Of a DNA stretch of 64,000 nucleotides, positions 33,744 through 44,590 are shown in pieces. The stretch comes from Pyrenochaeta sp. MPI-SDFR-AT-0127. Its lineage: Eukaryota > Ascomycota > Dothideomycetes > Pleosporales > Cucurbitariaceae. The stretch is from assembly GCA_020747015.1 (NCBI GenBank), contig JAGTJM010000074.1, forward strand, positions 1-64,000, in the 5' to 3' direction. The notes beneath the pieces were generated by a model. That model did not search any database. It saw nothing but the letters and a program-made list of their open reading frames with translations, and was not told the origin of the DNA. Every line of letters begins with the position of its first letter. Position 1 is the first letter of the stretch. The position numbers and the translations under genes were made by a program.

Positions 33744-35203
33744 TCAGATTGCTAACTTGTGCTGGGATTGCTTGGACATGGATGATCCGTTGCGTCCCTT
33801 GATCGAAAGAGGTGAGACCCCAACGCTCCTGTTCCTCGCATGCTCTGCTCTTCCAGCTGAAAGACGTGACACCTGTACCTCAGCTGTTATTCTAGCCATA
33901 GCGCCTTGCTCAAATTTATCCCCAGTAGGAAGGCATTCCGCGCTTTTAGAGAACTGCGTAGCCTTTCTTGATAACCTGGGCGCAGGATTGTCATCAGGGG
34001 TATCTTTTATGACATGATTTGTATAGTCTAATGGTTTGGTGGACTCAGAGAAGAACTCAATTGCCTTGAAGCCTTGAACTTGGTCGAAGAAGTCCGAATT
34101 TCCTCCAGGAAAAGACAGGGGCGTTTCTCGTCTTCGTCTAGTAGTAGACTTTGCTTGATGCTCCTTTGGCTGATCAATGGTAACTAGGGATGGAATACTA
34201 GCCGGCGTACTCAATAAGTGGCTGTTGAATTCTGTGGTGAGAGTTGTGGGATTGGGGACAACTAGTAAAAGAAAATCCTTCCAGTGCAAAGGGAGTGTCT
34301 TGGTGAGATCTGCGGCAGCAGGTTTCCCTAACCTTAGAACCCGAGGATTGAGGGAAGATATGTCGGATGTCGTTTCGTCTTTGGCGTCGAGCGTGGAATG
34401 ATCGACTGGCTCTCCGGTGTTGCGCTTTTCAACGGCGTTCCTGGCCGCAATGTCCTCATCACACAAGGAATTATGCTTTTTGAAGTAGTCTTTTATGTCA
34501 TTCCCTGCGTCCTTTCCTTCATTTGGGAGGAAATATATCCGTGGGGATTTCAACAAAGTCGCCTTCTTCTTCCCGTTTGTGGCATCAAGGATAGATGCAT
34601 TCCTGGCACGCCTGCTTGTAATTGTTCCCAGTCCAGCGACCTCACCCTTTTTTGGATTTAGTGGCTGCTGCAGCTGACTCCTGTTTCTTTCCCTCCATTT
34701 TTCAAGAATAGTTGTGGTCTGCTGCAGGCTGGCTGACATCCCAGCAATTTCTGGCGCAGTCAACACTGGATTTGCCTGTCCCCGTTCCTTTGCACGTATG
34801 CCAGGCGATGAAAGCTTTTCCTCGACATTTTCTAACGTCACTTTACTTTTTTGGAAAGCTGCTAGTATTTCTTTGATTTCCAGCTTATTGGCAACGGCGG
34901 TTGTACTCGCCAGCTTTTCAGCGTTCTCGCCGAGCTTGCTGACATCGCGTTCGATCGCCGGCGGCGAAGACGGCTGAGCAGTGATCCGCTTGCAGATTTC
35001 GGTGATTTCGTTGGCAGGGCCCACTGGACAAGTCAGCGAAAGTGTCTACAGGGGAAAGTCGCACACTGTGGACACCAACTCAAAACAGTGATATTATAAG
35101 TATTATGATTGTGTATATTTCCCATTTGCACCTTCGACTCTCCCTCAACCCGGATCTGCTCGTACTGGTTTCCCCCCACAGAAGGTGCGCCAGGCTGGCT
35201 CAT
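33744..35203 (-). CDS. N-terminal amyloid-motif / coiled region of the ankyrin gene
   Basis: Exon 1, 35080-35203, encodes QYEQIRVEGESKVQMGNIHN near residues 14-32, which matches the glycine motif of the two genes at 23220 and 24549. After a short intron with a weak donor (GTTGGT) and a good CTGAC branch point, the second exon begins MGPANEITEICKRITAQ. It continues with a helical stretch resembling the HeLo-like N-terminal regions of fungal NLR-type proteins (EKLASTTAVANKLEIKEIL). It then becomes low-complexity and polar to the stop at 33744. The ankyrin frame starts just beyond in a different phase, so an intron or frameshift must separate them. I could not find convincing splice sites. No NACHT or other ATPase domain is visible. 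Confidence 0.55.
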
Positions 35204-36333
35204 TGTCACGGTTGCGCCTACCCTGACATCGGTTTCAAGGAATGCGGGGGTGAGGCCCTGGGTCAACTAACCCACCGCAGAGCTCGAGGAGAGTGCCATG
35301 CGCCTAGGTCGCTGTCGTCGTCGTCGCTCGCAAACAAAACATGGTATTTTTAGAAGAGAGTTAGAACTTTGAGGCTCATACAGAGGACATCGGGACCCCC
35401 GTCCTGCGGGGCGCGCCGGCGCGTCCAGCTTAGAATTGTGGCGTAATCTGCCGTGTATGGAGGGGTGTCTCGGCTTTCAGCCGCACCGTAGCCTGGACTC
35501 CTCATATTCAGAACCTTGTCCCCTAGAGCGTGTTCCATCCCTCCTTTTCGATGTCTTCTGCGCGTCTTCTACTGATTCAGGTTTTTTGGCAAGTACCATC
35601 AACATGATACAACCTAACTTGGCTTCGCCAAGCAGAACCCTTCAGCATAGTCGCAGGGGCAGTTGGGATCGCTTCAGCAATCAGCACTTGTGCAAACCAT
35701 AACATTTCGGACAACATTCTCAGACCAAGACGCTCAATCTCGATGGTATAGGCGCCGCCTCACTCGCTCTCGCTGAGAAGCACCGATTGATATTCACGAA
35801 GGCCCTGGCTTGGACGTTGTGCAGCGAACATGGCCAGTCAGCAAAAGCGAGTGAACTTTCAAATACTTAGAAAGGGTGATGAGAGACCTGGACCGAATCG
35901 TATCTGTCTAGAGTCCCCACGACCTGAATACATCGGCCAATGCACTCAATGCCAAACATCAGAGATCTGGTAAGCGGACGACAGAAGAGACCTGGTGTTA
36001 GTAGGACCGCTAGCTGAGCCATCTGTAATCAGAGATATTAGAGCGCTTAGTAAAATGAAAAGCCAAAAACCCTTCATGGGTCTTCATAGCTCGAACGCTG
36101 CGGAGCCACCCCCAGGCGGCCAAACAAGGTCCTGGCGACACTCCTGACAGAAAAGAACTTAGTATCGCTGTGAGGATTCGAAAAGCCCTGTCATCGCAAA
36201 GGGATTTGCGTGCTTGCTATCTCACTGCATAGTCGCATTTGGGTACTGGATGGCGGTTTTCGCTGTTAAATACCTGGGCGTCAGGAAAAGTGTCTATTAA
36301 AACTCCCTCGATATCTATGTATCTCGTCTTGAT
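35204..36333. other. Intergenic region
   Basis: It contains the upstream side of the amyloid-motif/ankyrin gene. A small GC-rich inverted sequence (GGCGCGCCGGCGCG) occurs near 35408. No gene is supported. Confidence 0.45.
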
Positions 36334-37895
36334 TCAAAATATGTCCACTTTCTTCTCGCTCGCATTCTGTGCCCTCTCAACTATCACATCATACTCGGTT
36401 GAAACAACAATTCTATCGCTCAAGATGTATTCTTCGCTGGTGTCGTCTCGATCGGGCTGACCCCCTTTTGCTAGAGTAACACGGTCGATGACCCAAGATG
36501 TTTGGCTAGGTATTCTGTTACTTGTATTGATATCGGGCCGGCTGGCACGCCGCAGAGCCGAGTTTTCGTCCACGGAAGTACGCATAAGAGTAGGAAAGAC
36601 ATGGCGCACGATGTGAGCTAGTGGCCTTAAGGTCGGCAAGCAGGCACAAATTACTCCAGCGCTTAGTTCGCTAAATCTAATGGTTCATTAGCACCCCTAT
36701 AGCAAGACTCAGCCTGCCCGTGTTCGACAGTCGTAGGGGCTGAACACCGGGAATATGTGCACCTCGCTAGCATCAACGAAACGAAATACATACGACCATA
36801 TAACAACATCCACATTTGCCCATGATGGATCGGCATTCGAAATTGTTTTGGCAGCGATGGCCACCCTCACTACGCTGATCAAGGATGCGCTTTTAAAAAA
36901 TTAGTAACAGCAAATGAGGATGGGACCAAAAGTGTGGGGAAAGCATACAATGGCCCTGTAGCAAAGACTATTGCAATTCCAATCTTCTTCTTTTTCGGTA
37001 GCTGGACATTTCGCAGCATTACCATGGGGAGGATTAGGATAGCGAAATCTGTCAGAATGTTTGATGCTCCAGTATAAGCGATAAAGCTTATTGCGACTAG
37101 ACACTTTCCTGAAGCAACAGTTTCTAGGTCCCAGTAATTTTTGATTGGTAGACAATCAATAATAGTCCATAAAATGGAGCTCAATGATAACCCTACCACT
37201 ATTGCTACTAATACCCATACGCACTTTCTGAACGTGCGAGATGGGCTGATTTTAGGGTACTGACAGAGAATAGCAACTTTAGTTAAGCAAAGAGACATTA
37301 CGTATGTCATCATCTGCCACCAGAGAAGCTATTTTTTAGTTAGAAATCATATTGTTCAAAGTTCATTGAACTCTTACTTTCCGCATATGTGGGAACATAT
37401 TGATCAAAGGCACGTCCCAACCGTGACGCCCAAATCCAAGATGAGCTGCTATACAAAAGCTCAACGAAATTTCCTCGGAAGTGCAAATCTTAGCAACTTA
37501 CTGGCTATAGCTAAAGCCGTATTAACGACGGCGAAAGCCTGTTCAAGAGCCGAAATGTTAGACGAAGTGATCTACCGACTTTACTGGTTATAGGAAGTCC
37601 TTAGGGGTCCATACATAGCCAGTAAGCAGTAAGTCTGTTGTTGATCAGTATAGAAACCCCAAGCGCGATAAACGATAACGAGACAGGACATACAATCAGC
37701 AACTCCGAAAATGCGAAGGAGTGCTAGGCGGGCGTACAAGCGAAGTAGGACAAACACCGAAGCTAGGAACAAACAGACGGCTCCAGCGGCAATCATCGAG
37801 CCTGACCGAGTCGGCGGGTCATTGAAGTTGGATATGACGCCTGGTGGAGGTGCCATCAAGGGGATGCTCGAAAGATTTGGGTTGTCGGAAGCCAT
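36334..37895 (-). CDS. Fungal rhodopsin-fold integral membrane protein (7 exons)
   Basis: Seven exons join with exact phases to 375 residues: 37694-37895, 37615-37634, 37502-37538, 37378-37448, 36949-37313, 36794-36889 and 36334-36670. It belongs to the fungal rhodopsin-domain family (SAT4/Pth11-type tail). Signature pieces are MAPPPGVISNFNDPPTRSG at the N-terminus, GFGRHGWDVPLINMF, MSLCLTKVAILCQYPKI, ILTDFAILILPMVML, NADPSWANVDVVIWS and GVICACLPTLRPL. About seven hydrophobic segments fit. The second exon is a 20-nt micro-exon and the third is 37 nt; both are needed to keep the helices continuous. No ligand or function can be assigned. The family is abundant in plant-associated fungi. Confidence 0.82.
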
Positions 37896-40619
37896 GGCGA
37901 AGGTACACGATGTACTGCATTTCCAAAAATGCTAGGTATTAATATCTTATAATCTCCGCTCAGATGGTTCCATTCGCTCCTTCAGAGGATCAATGGACGC
38001 TACAAAAGAATCCAACATCGAGTCAGTGTATCAGGTAACTGGACAATTAATTTAGCGAGAGGACCAGCTGAGACCCAACGATGGGGATGGGCATAGTAAT
38101 GGCTCAGAACCTAAATCTCCCGCCTGCATTAAGCCACTCAACTGTACTATTTGAGGCAAGGCCAGTCATGTTTCAAGGACCCAAGTACCGGTAGGCAATT
38201 CCCCAAGATCCTGAACGCTAGCAGGGCCTATCCGGGCGGCAGGTAGGGCCGTGGTAAGCGGGCGAGTCGCTCCAAATGATACGTTCGCCAAGCGACATGA
38301 GATATCCTACAATCAATAGCAACGATGTGCTGCGTGTCGCCCCTAAACTAAACTGCGTTCGGCGTTATCTAAGGTTATCCGCCTGGGTCGACGCCATCAG
38401 CTTTTAGTAGCCTGGCAAAGTTTTCGGATATCTATTCCAATTAAAACCCTCTTCGCTCCGAACAGAACAGCGGAAATAATTTCCAAGACCGTCTGTCGTC
38501 AACAGGTCTGAATGGTCGGGCTCACCAGAATGTACTCCGAGCAAGTACTTCAACTCTCGAGTCGAACTTATTAGAGAGTAATAGAGAGCATCAGGGTTCT
38601 ACACTCGGTATTCGCGTTTGCGGGAGATTTTTGTGCGGTGGGAACGCCTTCGTATCACAGAGACCAATGGCCGGAAATGTTATCTCCACAATTGAGAAGC
38701 AATGGCTCGCCTAAGGGGATTCTATCCGTCCGTAAATGGCTTAATACGGTTCCTCGTGTTGCGCCATTGCTCGCACCTCACACCGTTCTGTTGTGATCAA
38801 CATAAAATATCTCTAAAAGTCCTTAGCGGCGGCAACTTGGTTCAATTCCCGTGCACTAAATGAGCGAGTCGGCAGGTAAGCAGCCATGAGCTTAATAGGT
38901 GGAAGGGATAGCGTCTTACTCACGTATCTCCTGGAATTGCTGCCGTTGGCGAAAATCTGCAGCCACATTTGTGTGAAAAGCGCGCAACATTTTCACATCC
39001 GAGGTGATGCCACTTTCTTCATTGTCTTACCGATGTGAGGCTCAATATCCAATAGGCAGCGAGGAGGGATGCACAACTCTAACATTGCGGGGGCGGGGAA
39101 TCAAGCGAGACAACCCAACCATGAGTAATTCAAAACTCTATTTCTATACCCTGTCCTCCACGCGGTGGCACTTAACCCCTGTCAATATTTGGCTGTACAT
39201 GTGTCCCGCGCACAAATTGTAGATCCATAATTGGACTCCTCCCGCAAAGTTGACCGTGCCAAACATTCGTTACAATGCTCATGTCATCGGTAGAGGCGCC
39301 TTGTTCTCCTACTAATAACACTACCCCCTATGTTAGCGCTCTTACTCTTCTGCCCTGAGCCTAATCAACATTGTAACCGAATTCTCTACTCACTCTCAGA
39401 TACATTATGCATTCCCTTTATTGGAAACAGTGCTTCAGTATATGCATTCGCTACTTTCATTTTCGAAGAACCCGTGCTCAGTAGAGGAGGTAGGAGTGGT
39501 TGACTACTAGTGGCGAGAAACCGCCTTTAATTCACAGACGGTTTATTTGGCCTCTGGTGGAAGGCTAGCTTTGAAGATTTGATTAATTAATCCACTAATC
39601 AGAAATGCATCACGCAGATGGATCGAAGGGTACAATCGTACCATCGCACTTATAATCTGCATGTTTGACCAAGCCTTTTCGTCGCGCACAGAAAGCAGCT
39701 CTCCCGGGCGAGCGTGGATCGAGAAATACAACAAGAGAAATCAAAGTACTCCAACCAGCCACGTTAAACTACTGATGCAAGCAACTAACATTTTAAGCCA
39801 TAAGCCTGGCCTTCTATGACCTGATCAGGGTTATATGTGCAAGCGGTATGTGACTCTGAGCCACTGTTAAGGTTCTAGTCGAATACTCCTGGGTACACAA
39901 GTCACTATCTTGAACCAGAATAAAAAATTGAGATAGGAGTCCCGTTTTGAACAGGTGGCCGTAATACCTATACCGTGGAATTGTTTCACTGGCTCTAAGA
40001 CTAATACATCACAGCCTCGTGCAGCCACATGTGACACAGCTAGCAGAAGACTGAAGTCAGGAAAGTACCCATCCTAATATTGCGAGTTGTGATCACGTGA
40101 CCCGAAGATCGTGAGCTAGAGCAAAGCGACTGAAGACTACTCTCTTGGGAGGTGTTCAAGCGCTGATAGTTTCCTGAATAACTACTGTGGCATACTTCAA
40201 CTGCCAGATGTAGCGATGCACCAGACTGTGTGGTTGCGTTCAAGATTCCTTTGAAACGAGACCGAACATTGATCGATGGATAAGGGCATGCACGAACTAA
40301 TATGACTGATATGTGATGCTGTTATGCTATTGTAATGAATAGGGCACCTTCATACATCAAAACATGAGACTTATGCTGGGGAGCTCTGGCGGGAAAAGTT
40401 AGCTAACCCTACATTCTAGCCCTTTATGGCATCAACCATTCGTTCCTGATGCTATATCTAGAAGGGCTCTTCCAGTGATGCTACATTATCGCCCTTTGTA
40501 GTAGCGCCATGACGTGGAAAATTGGTGAGCATATCGTAGGTCCTCTTGCTGTGGGTTTTGCCCATGAACTGGATGTTATTGTGCTGCGTGATGTAGTCTG
40601 TGGCCCGAAAATTGGGGTC
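37896..40619. other. Long intergenic region, no clear gene
   Basis: Most of this stretch lacks coding signal. A minus-strand frame at 39543-39734 (LYPSIHLRDAFLISGLINQI) could be the last exon of an otherwise unseen gene. A T-arm-like GGTTCAATTCC near 38835 has no matching tRNA stems. Confidence 0.4.
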
Positions 40620-41401
40620 TCAGATGGCGTTGGAGCCGACAGTAGAGAGGTTGTGCTCGTTCGGCTGGTTTCTGTGGTGACCTAGTCTCGTTAGTTCGAC
40701 GACAGTTTCAAATACTACGATAAGATGGCTTACAGCTTCATTCACGAACAGCGTACTTCCACCTGGGCAATTTTGGTATTCCCAGAGCTGTGTTAACTCC
40801 ACACTAGACTGCAGGCAACTTCGACTGCCATCAATTCTACACACGCTTGCCAGACTCAGCATGCTCCTCGAACATCGGCAACTTGTGATGTCAAGGTCGT
40901 TGCTCTGTGATAATGTACACATTGAGGTTCCTTTACTCCATCGATCACAACTCTCGTAGAAGGACTCGCAGACGCCCTGTTCAAGCGTGGCTGTGGGTTC
41001 GGCGACGGGCGGCGTGGTAATGGATATGGAGAGGTAAGTATCGCAGGCACCATGCCATTCAACAAGATACGAGTCAAATGTTGAGTCGAAGGAGGTGCTT
41101 AATCCGCATTGGCGGAACTCCGACTTGCAGCTTGATTTTCAGTGTCAGCATGGGTCTTTGACAAGAATAGTTCATTGAACGCCTACCCAACCCAAGAATC
41201 AATGAATTTTTGGGTACAGATGCAGTCAACAATGGCCTGCTTCTCGGTCAAACTGTTACAGCGAGCTAGATTCGTGTTTACAGCATCGCAATATGGGAAT
41301 GAGCTAATGGTTCCAACACAATCGGACGGGGTGAGCGAACTTTGTGCTTTCGTCAAAGGATATAGTAGTATGGTAACTGAAAAAGACAGCTTCGAAAACA
41401 T
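40620..41401 (-). CDS. Secreted cysteine-rich protein, unrecognised family
   Basis: Two exons, 41187-41401 and 40620-41130, give 241 residues; the intron has a GTAGGC donor and a CTGAC branch point. Residues 1-20 form a signal peptide (MFSKLSFSVTILLYPLTKAQ). The mature part has many cysteines in two blocks: DCVGTISSFPYCDAVNTNL through DCICTQKFIDSW, and CKSEFRQCGLS through ITSCRCSRSML. The last 50 residues, after NCPGGS, are less convincing and may include unspliced sequence. I recognise the style of an ascomycete secreted protein but not a named domain. It is a candidate secreted effector or wall protein. Confidence 0.65.
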
Positions 41402-42087
41402 AGCTGCGATTGCGCAGAAACGGTTTCGAGGTCCAGGATGAACTATGTATAAACTTACCTTCAAAGGACTAAGAAGTTAGAACCCCTGTCTACACTTACT
41501 ACCATCTGCAGCTACTACAATCACATGGCCGTGAGTTGAGGCTTGGAGAAAGAGGAGAACCCAGGCTCGAACCTGACTGCGCCTTCATCAATATCTTGAA
41601 GAGGGGACCCTCACCCAAGTGGAGCTCCTCACAGGGCAGCTTTATCGCACTACCATGTGGCGTCTCTTCACGTGCTCTAAGCCAAGTAGGAGCTGAAAAC
41701 TAGTGCCAATAATCTCCACGCTACCGATTTGCGATCCTTTCTTATTGGCTATCAGTTTGTGGCACGAAAGCGAGGATTATAAAATGATTTACTGTATTCC
41801 ACGATCTATTGACCCTAGTCATAATTGCGGCTGAGTATGGAAAGTTCCGTATGTGTGAGCTGGACCAGCGGGCTATGCCTCAGCTTCTAGGCTGCCAAGT
41901 TAGACTGAAGCACCAAGACCGAGTATTCTCAAGAACGAATGCATTATAACAGAGATGTTTGAAGACCTGTACCACTATTTTAGGCACCTGTCCTCGCCAT
42001 TTCCAGCTCACAAATTGTGATAGTTAACCAACGGAAATTCTTTTCATAAGCACTTGCGCTTGGCCTCGGGATACACAGCTGCCAAAT
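41402..42087. promoter_or_regulatory. Divergent promoter region
   Basis: It separates the starts of the secreted protein gene (minus) and the DUF3433 gene (plus). No specific sites are recognisable. Confidence 0.4.
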
Positions 42088-43752
42088 ATGCCGGGTCTAA
42101 AATGGCGATTGAATGGGAATGTTGGATGGATCCCGTGGGCCCTTCGACTTCCTACCCTTCTGGCTTTTATCTTCATTGACATTGCCATTATCATTTCTCT
42201 GATTATACTCTCGGCTCGATCTTCTTCAAACGACGGCTTTGCTACAATTGGCAGTCAAAATGTCTCATCTCTTAGCATCAACTGGAATCTTGGCCTACTA
42301 TGGACAGCACTTCCGGTTTTGGTGTTTCGTCTGCTGGGAGTCTACTGGGAGTGGATCACGAACCCAATATCTCAGCGCCAACCGTACGTCGATCTCCTCA
42401 AGAACAGCGGGGCTCCGGCGGAGCGGTCAGTTCTCCTAGACTATCTCGCAATCCCGATATTATGGCGCTGGTGGACCGCAATCAGAAATAGGCATTTCCT
42501 CGTCAGTGCTTGCTCCTTCCTGACATTGGTGATGTCAATCGTAGTTAGCGCACTATCTGCAAGATTGTTTGCGGTTCGGACCGTACCCATAACGACGGAG
42601 GTGCCTATCTTGTTCAATACCACCTTTGTGGACTCGGCCATCAACTCCACAGTTGATTGGGTTCCCGTTCTTGACACCGTTTCCGCTATCTTAGTGCACG
42701 ATGGAGGTCCTTTGGGGTGGACGGACCAAGAGTATGCGTTCCAGCCTTATCATGTGCAGGACCCCGTCATTGCAGGCTCCGAAGTGACAGCCAGCACAAA
42801 AGCATACTCGGCCTACCTGAATTGCAGCGCTTTGTCAGAGTATCAGCTCAATCTGGAGGGAAACCGGCTATTTTTGACCGCCAACGATCGTGGTTGCAAA
42901 ATTACTCAAGATTTTCAAGTATCGGACATGCAGGAAGTGTACTTCAAAGCATCTTCAATGATCAGCTGCTCTGCTGATGCTTGGTACAGTCGCCTGGTAT
43001 TCACAGCCGCCGAGTATTCTAGCGATTCTCCCACCAATGTCTCCAAAGTTTCCGTACTCTCATGCATCTCCAACTATCGCGTCACCTCTGGAAATCTCAT
43101 CACTGTTGTCAGGGGTAATTCTTCATCGTTTCCAACAGTCCAAGCATTTCAAGCGGAAGCTTCTGATAACACACGCCCAACTCTGTGGAGAGTGTTCGAA
43201 CAAAATATCATGTCCGCTACGGCTCTTAACCCCCAGGTTATTTGGTCAACCTCAGTGCTTGGGAATCTGGTTCTCTACTACGCACAAAAGCTAGCTGGAC
43301 CTCAATATCTCTCTACTGAAGTCTTAGAACGTGCGGTTTCGGATGTCTTCTCGGCTGTCTACCTAACTGCAGCGGCGCAGCATGCCTTCACTCCACTTCA
43401 AGCACCAACAACATCCACTGGTCAGGTCGCAAGGCTTACGGACCGCCTTTTCACAGTATATTGGATTGCCTACATCATAGTTGTTATCCTGGTTCTCAGC
43501 CTTTGTACAGCTCTTGTGGCGATCGTGCATGTATCGGCAAATGCTACTGTCCTAGAAGAAGAGCCGGCAGGTCTGCTTGCACATGCGGCAATACTAGAAA
43601 AGAGCCCACTTCTTGACGTGGTGACAGAACTGAGAAGGCGAGATAGTGGACGAATAGTTGAAACTGCAACCAAAGGAGATTTGAAAGATAGTCGTTGGGG
43701 TGGAGTTGCGAAGACCAGTGGAGATGGCTGGATAATAGCTCGATTGAGATAA
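42088..43752 (+). CDS. DUF3433-domain membrane protein
   Basis: A single exon of 554 residues. It has hydrophobic segments near residues 20-42 (LPTLLAFIFIDIAIIISLII), 70-85, 145-165 (LVMSIVVSALSARLF) and 455-480 (YWIAYIIVVILVLSLCTALV). The stretch QPYVDLLKNSGAPAERSVLL followed by DYLAIPI is the hallmark of the DUF3433 family (polar loop between membrane helices). A long extracellular-looking loop, residues 165-450, has many N-glycosylation sequons. The function of the family is unknown; it is common in Pezizomycotina and often expanded. No splice site is needed. Confidence 0.82.
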   Translation: MPGLKWRLNGNVGWIPWALRLPTLLAFIFIDIAIIISLIILSARSSSNDGFATIGSQNVSSLSINWNLGLLWTALPVLVFRLLGVYWEWITNPISQRQPYVDLLKNSGAPAERSVLLDYLAIPILWRWWTAIRNRHFLVSACSFLTLVMSIVVSALSARLFAVRTVPITTEVPILFNTTFVDSAINSTVDWVPVLDTVSAILVHDGGPLGWTDQEYAFQPYHVQDPVIAGSEVTASTKAYSAYLNCSALSEYQLNLEGNRLFLTANDRGCKITQDFQVSDMQEVYFKASSMISCSADAWYSRLVFTAAEYSSDSPTNVSKVSVLSCISNYRVTSGNLITVVRGNSSSFPTVQAFQAEASDNTRPTLWRVFEQNIMSATALNPQVIWSTSVLGNLVLYYAQKLAGPQYLSTEVLERAVSDVFSAVYLTAAAQHAFTPLQAPTTSTGQVARLTDRLFTVYWIAYIIVVILVLSLCTALVAIVHVSANATVLEEEPAGLLAHAAILEKSPLLDVVTELRRRDSGRIVETATKGDLKDSRWGGVAKTSGDGWIIARLR

Positions 43753-44590
43753 CGGCTCTTTTACTTCATATTTTCGCAGGGAATGATGAGTACATATCGA
43801 ATGAGATCGCGACCTGCCTTGTCCTGTTGACTTATCTAGTCTTTCCACGTTCTCTGCCCTCCAGCGACAATTGAATTGGGGGACTAACCTTAAACGACCT
43901 AGCTAAACTAAGGAAGAAAATTGGATCGTGTTCAACAGAAGAAAGGGCAGACTGGGGAATAATCTGAAGAACATAATAAGAACCAATATTGATCTTGCGT
44001 AATCGCTTGCCTTAAAAATGCATCCAGTCTTCTCCTTGTTGTGTATGCTAAATCAACATGTACAGCTTTCAACCTCAACTGTTGTTTCTTCACGATCTTG
44101 GACATTCCGGTCTTCGAGAGGAATTATTGATCGCGCTGCAAAGTGTTCTTCTGCATCAGGTAAAAGCCCAAATTTATGCATTATCGATCTTGTGTAGCCA
44201 TTGCTGTGTTATTGAATTCTGAGCGACTGGTATTTGCTTGGAGAGAAAGTACGATAACTGCAGGTGGACAGACGTGCGGAAATCCGGTGTAAATACACCT
44301 TTTATGTCGATCTATGAACATATTGGGTTTTAGACACGGAAAGTATGGAAGAGATGCTAAGAATCGATACCCTCTCATTGTGATTGGCTAACTCACGATC
44401 AGTACGAATAAGAATGTATAAATACCTAAAAATAGGTTGACACGTAGTAGCTGCCTGTGCACGGCTATGGCCACCCCCATGTCGATCTGCCGAGACAGCT
44501 AATACCTCCATTTCTCACGATATTTTCTGAACCTGAGCATTGAAGTGTATAGTTTTCTTCAGTTTGGTCAAAAGCCATTATTTGATAAGT
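43753..44590. other. Intergenic region / upstream of HET gene
   Basis: No further gene or repeat is visible. Confidence 0.45.

Noticed and set aside
38820..38860. T-arm-like GGTTCAATTCC suggesting a tRNA
   Set aside because: The flanking bases do not form the 5-bp T stem, and no acceptor or anticodon arms fit.
39543..39734. 63-codon frame that looks protein-like
   Set aside because: It could be a terminal exon, but no joining exon or family is recognisable.
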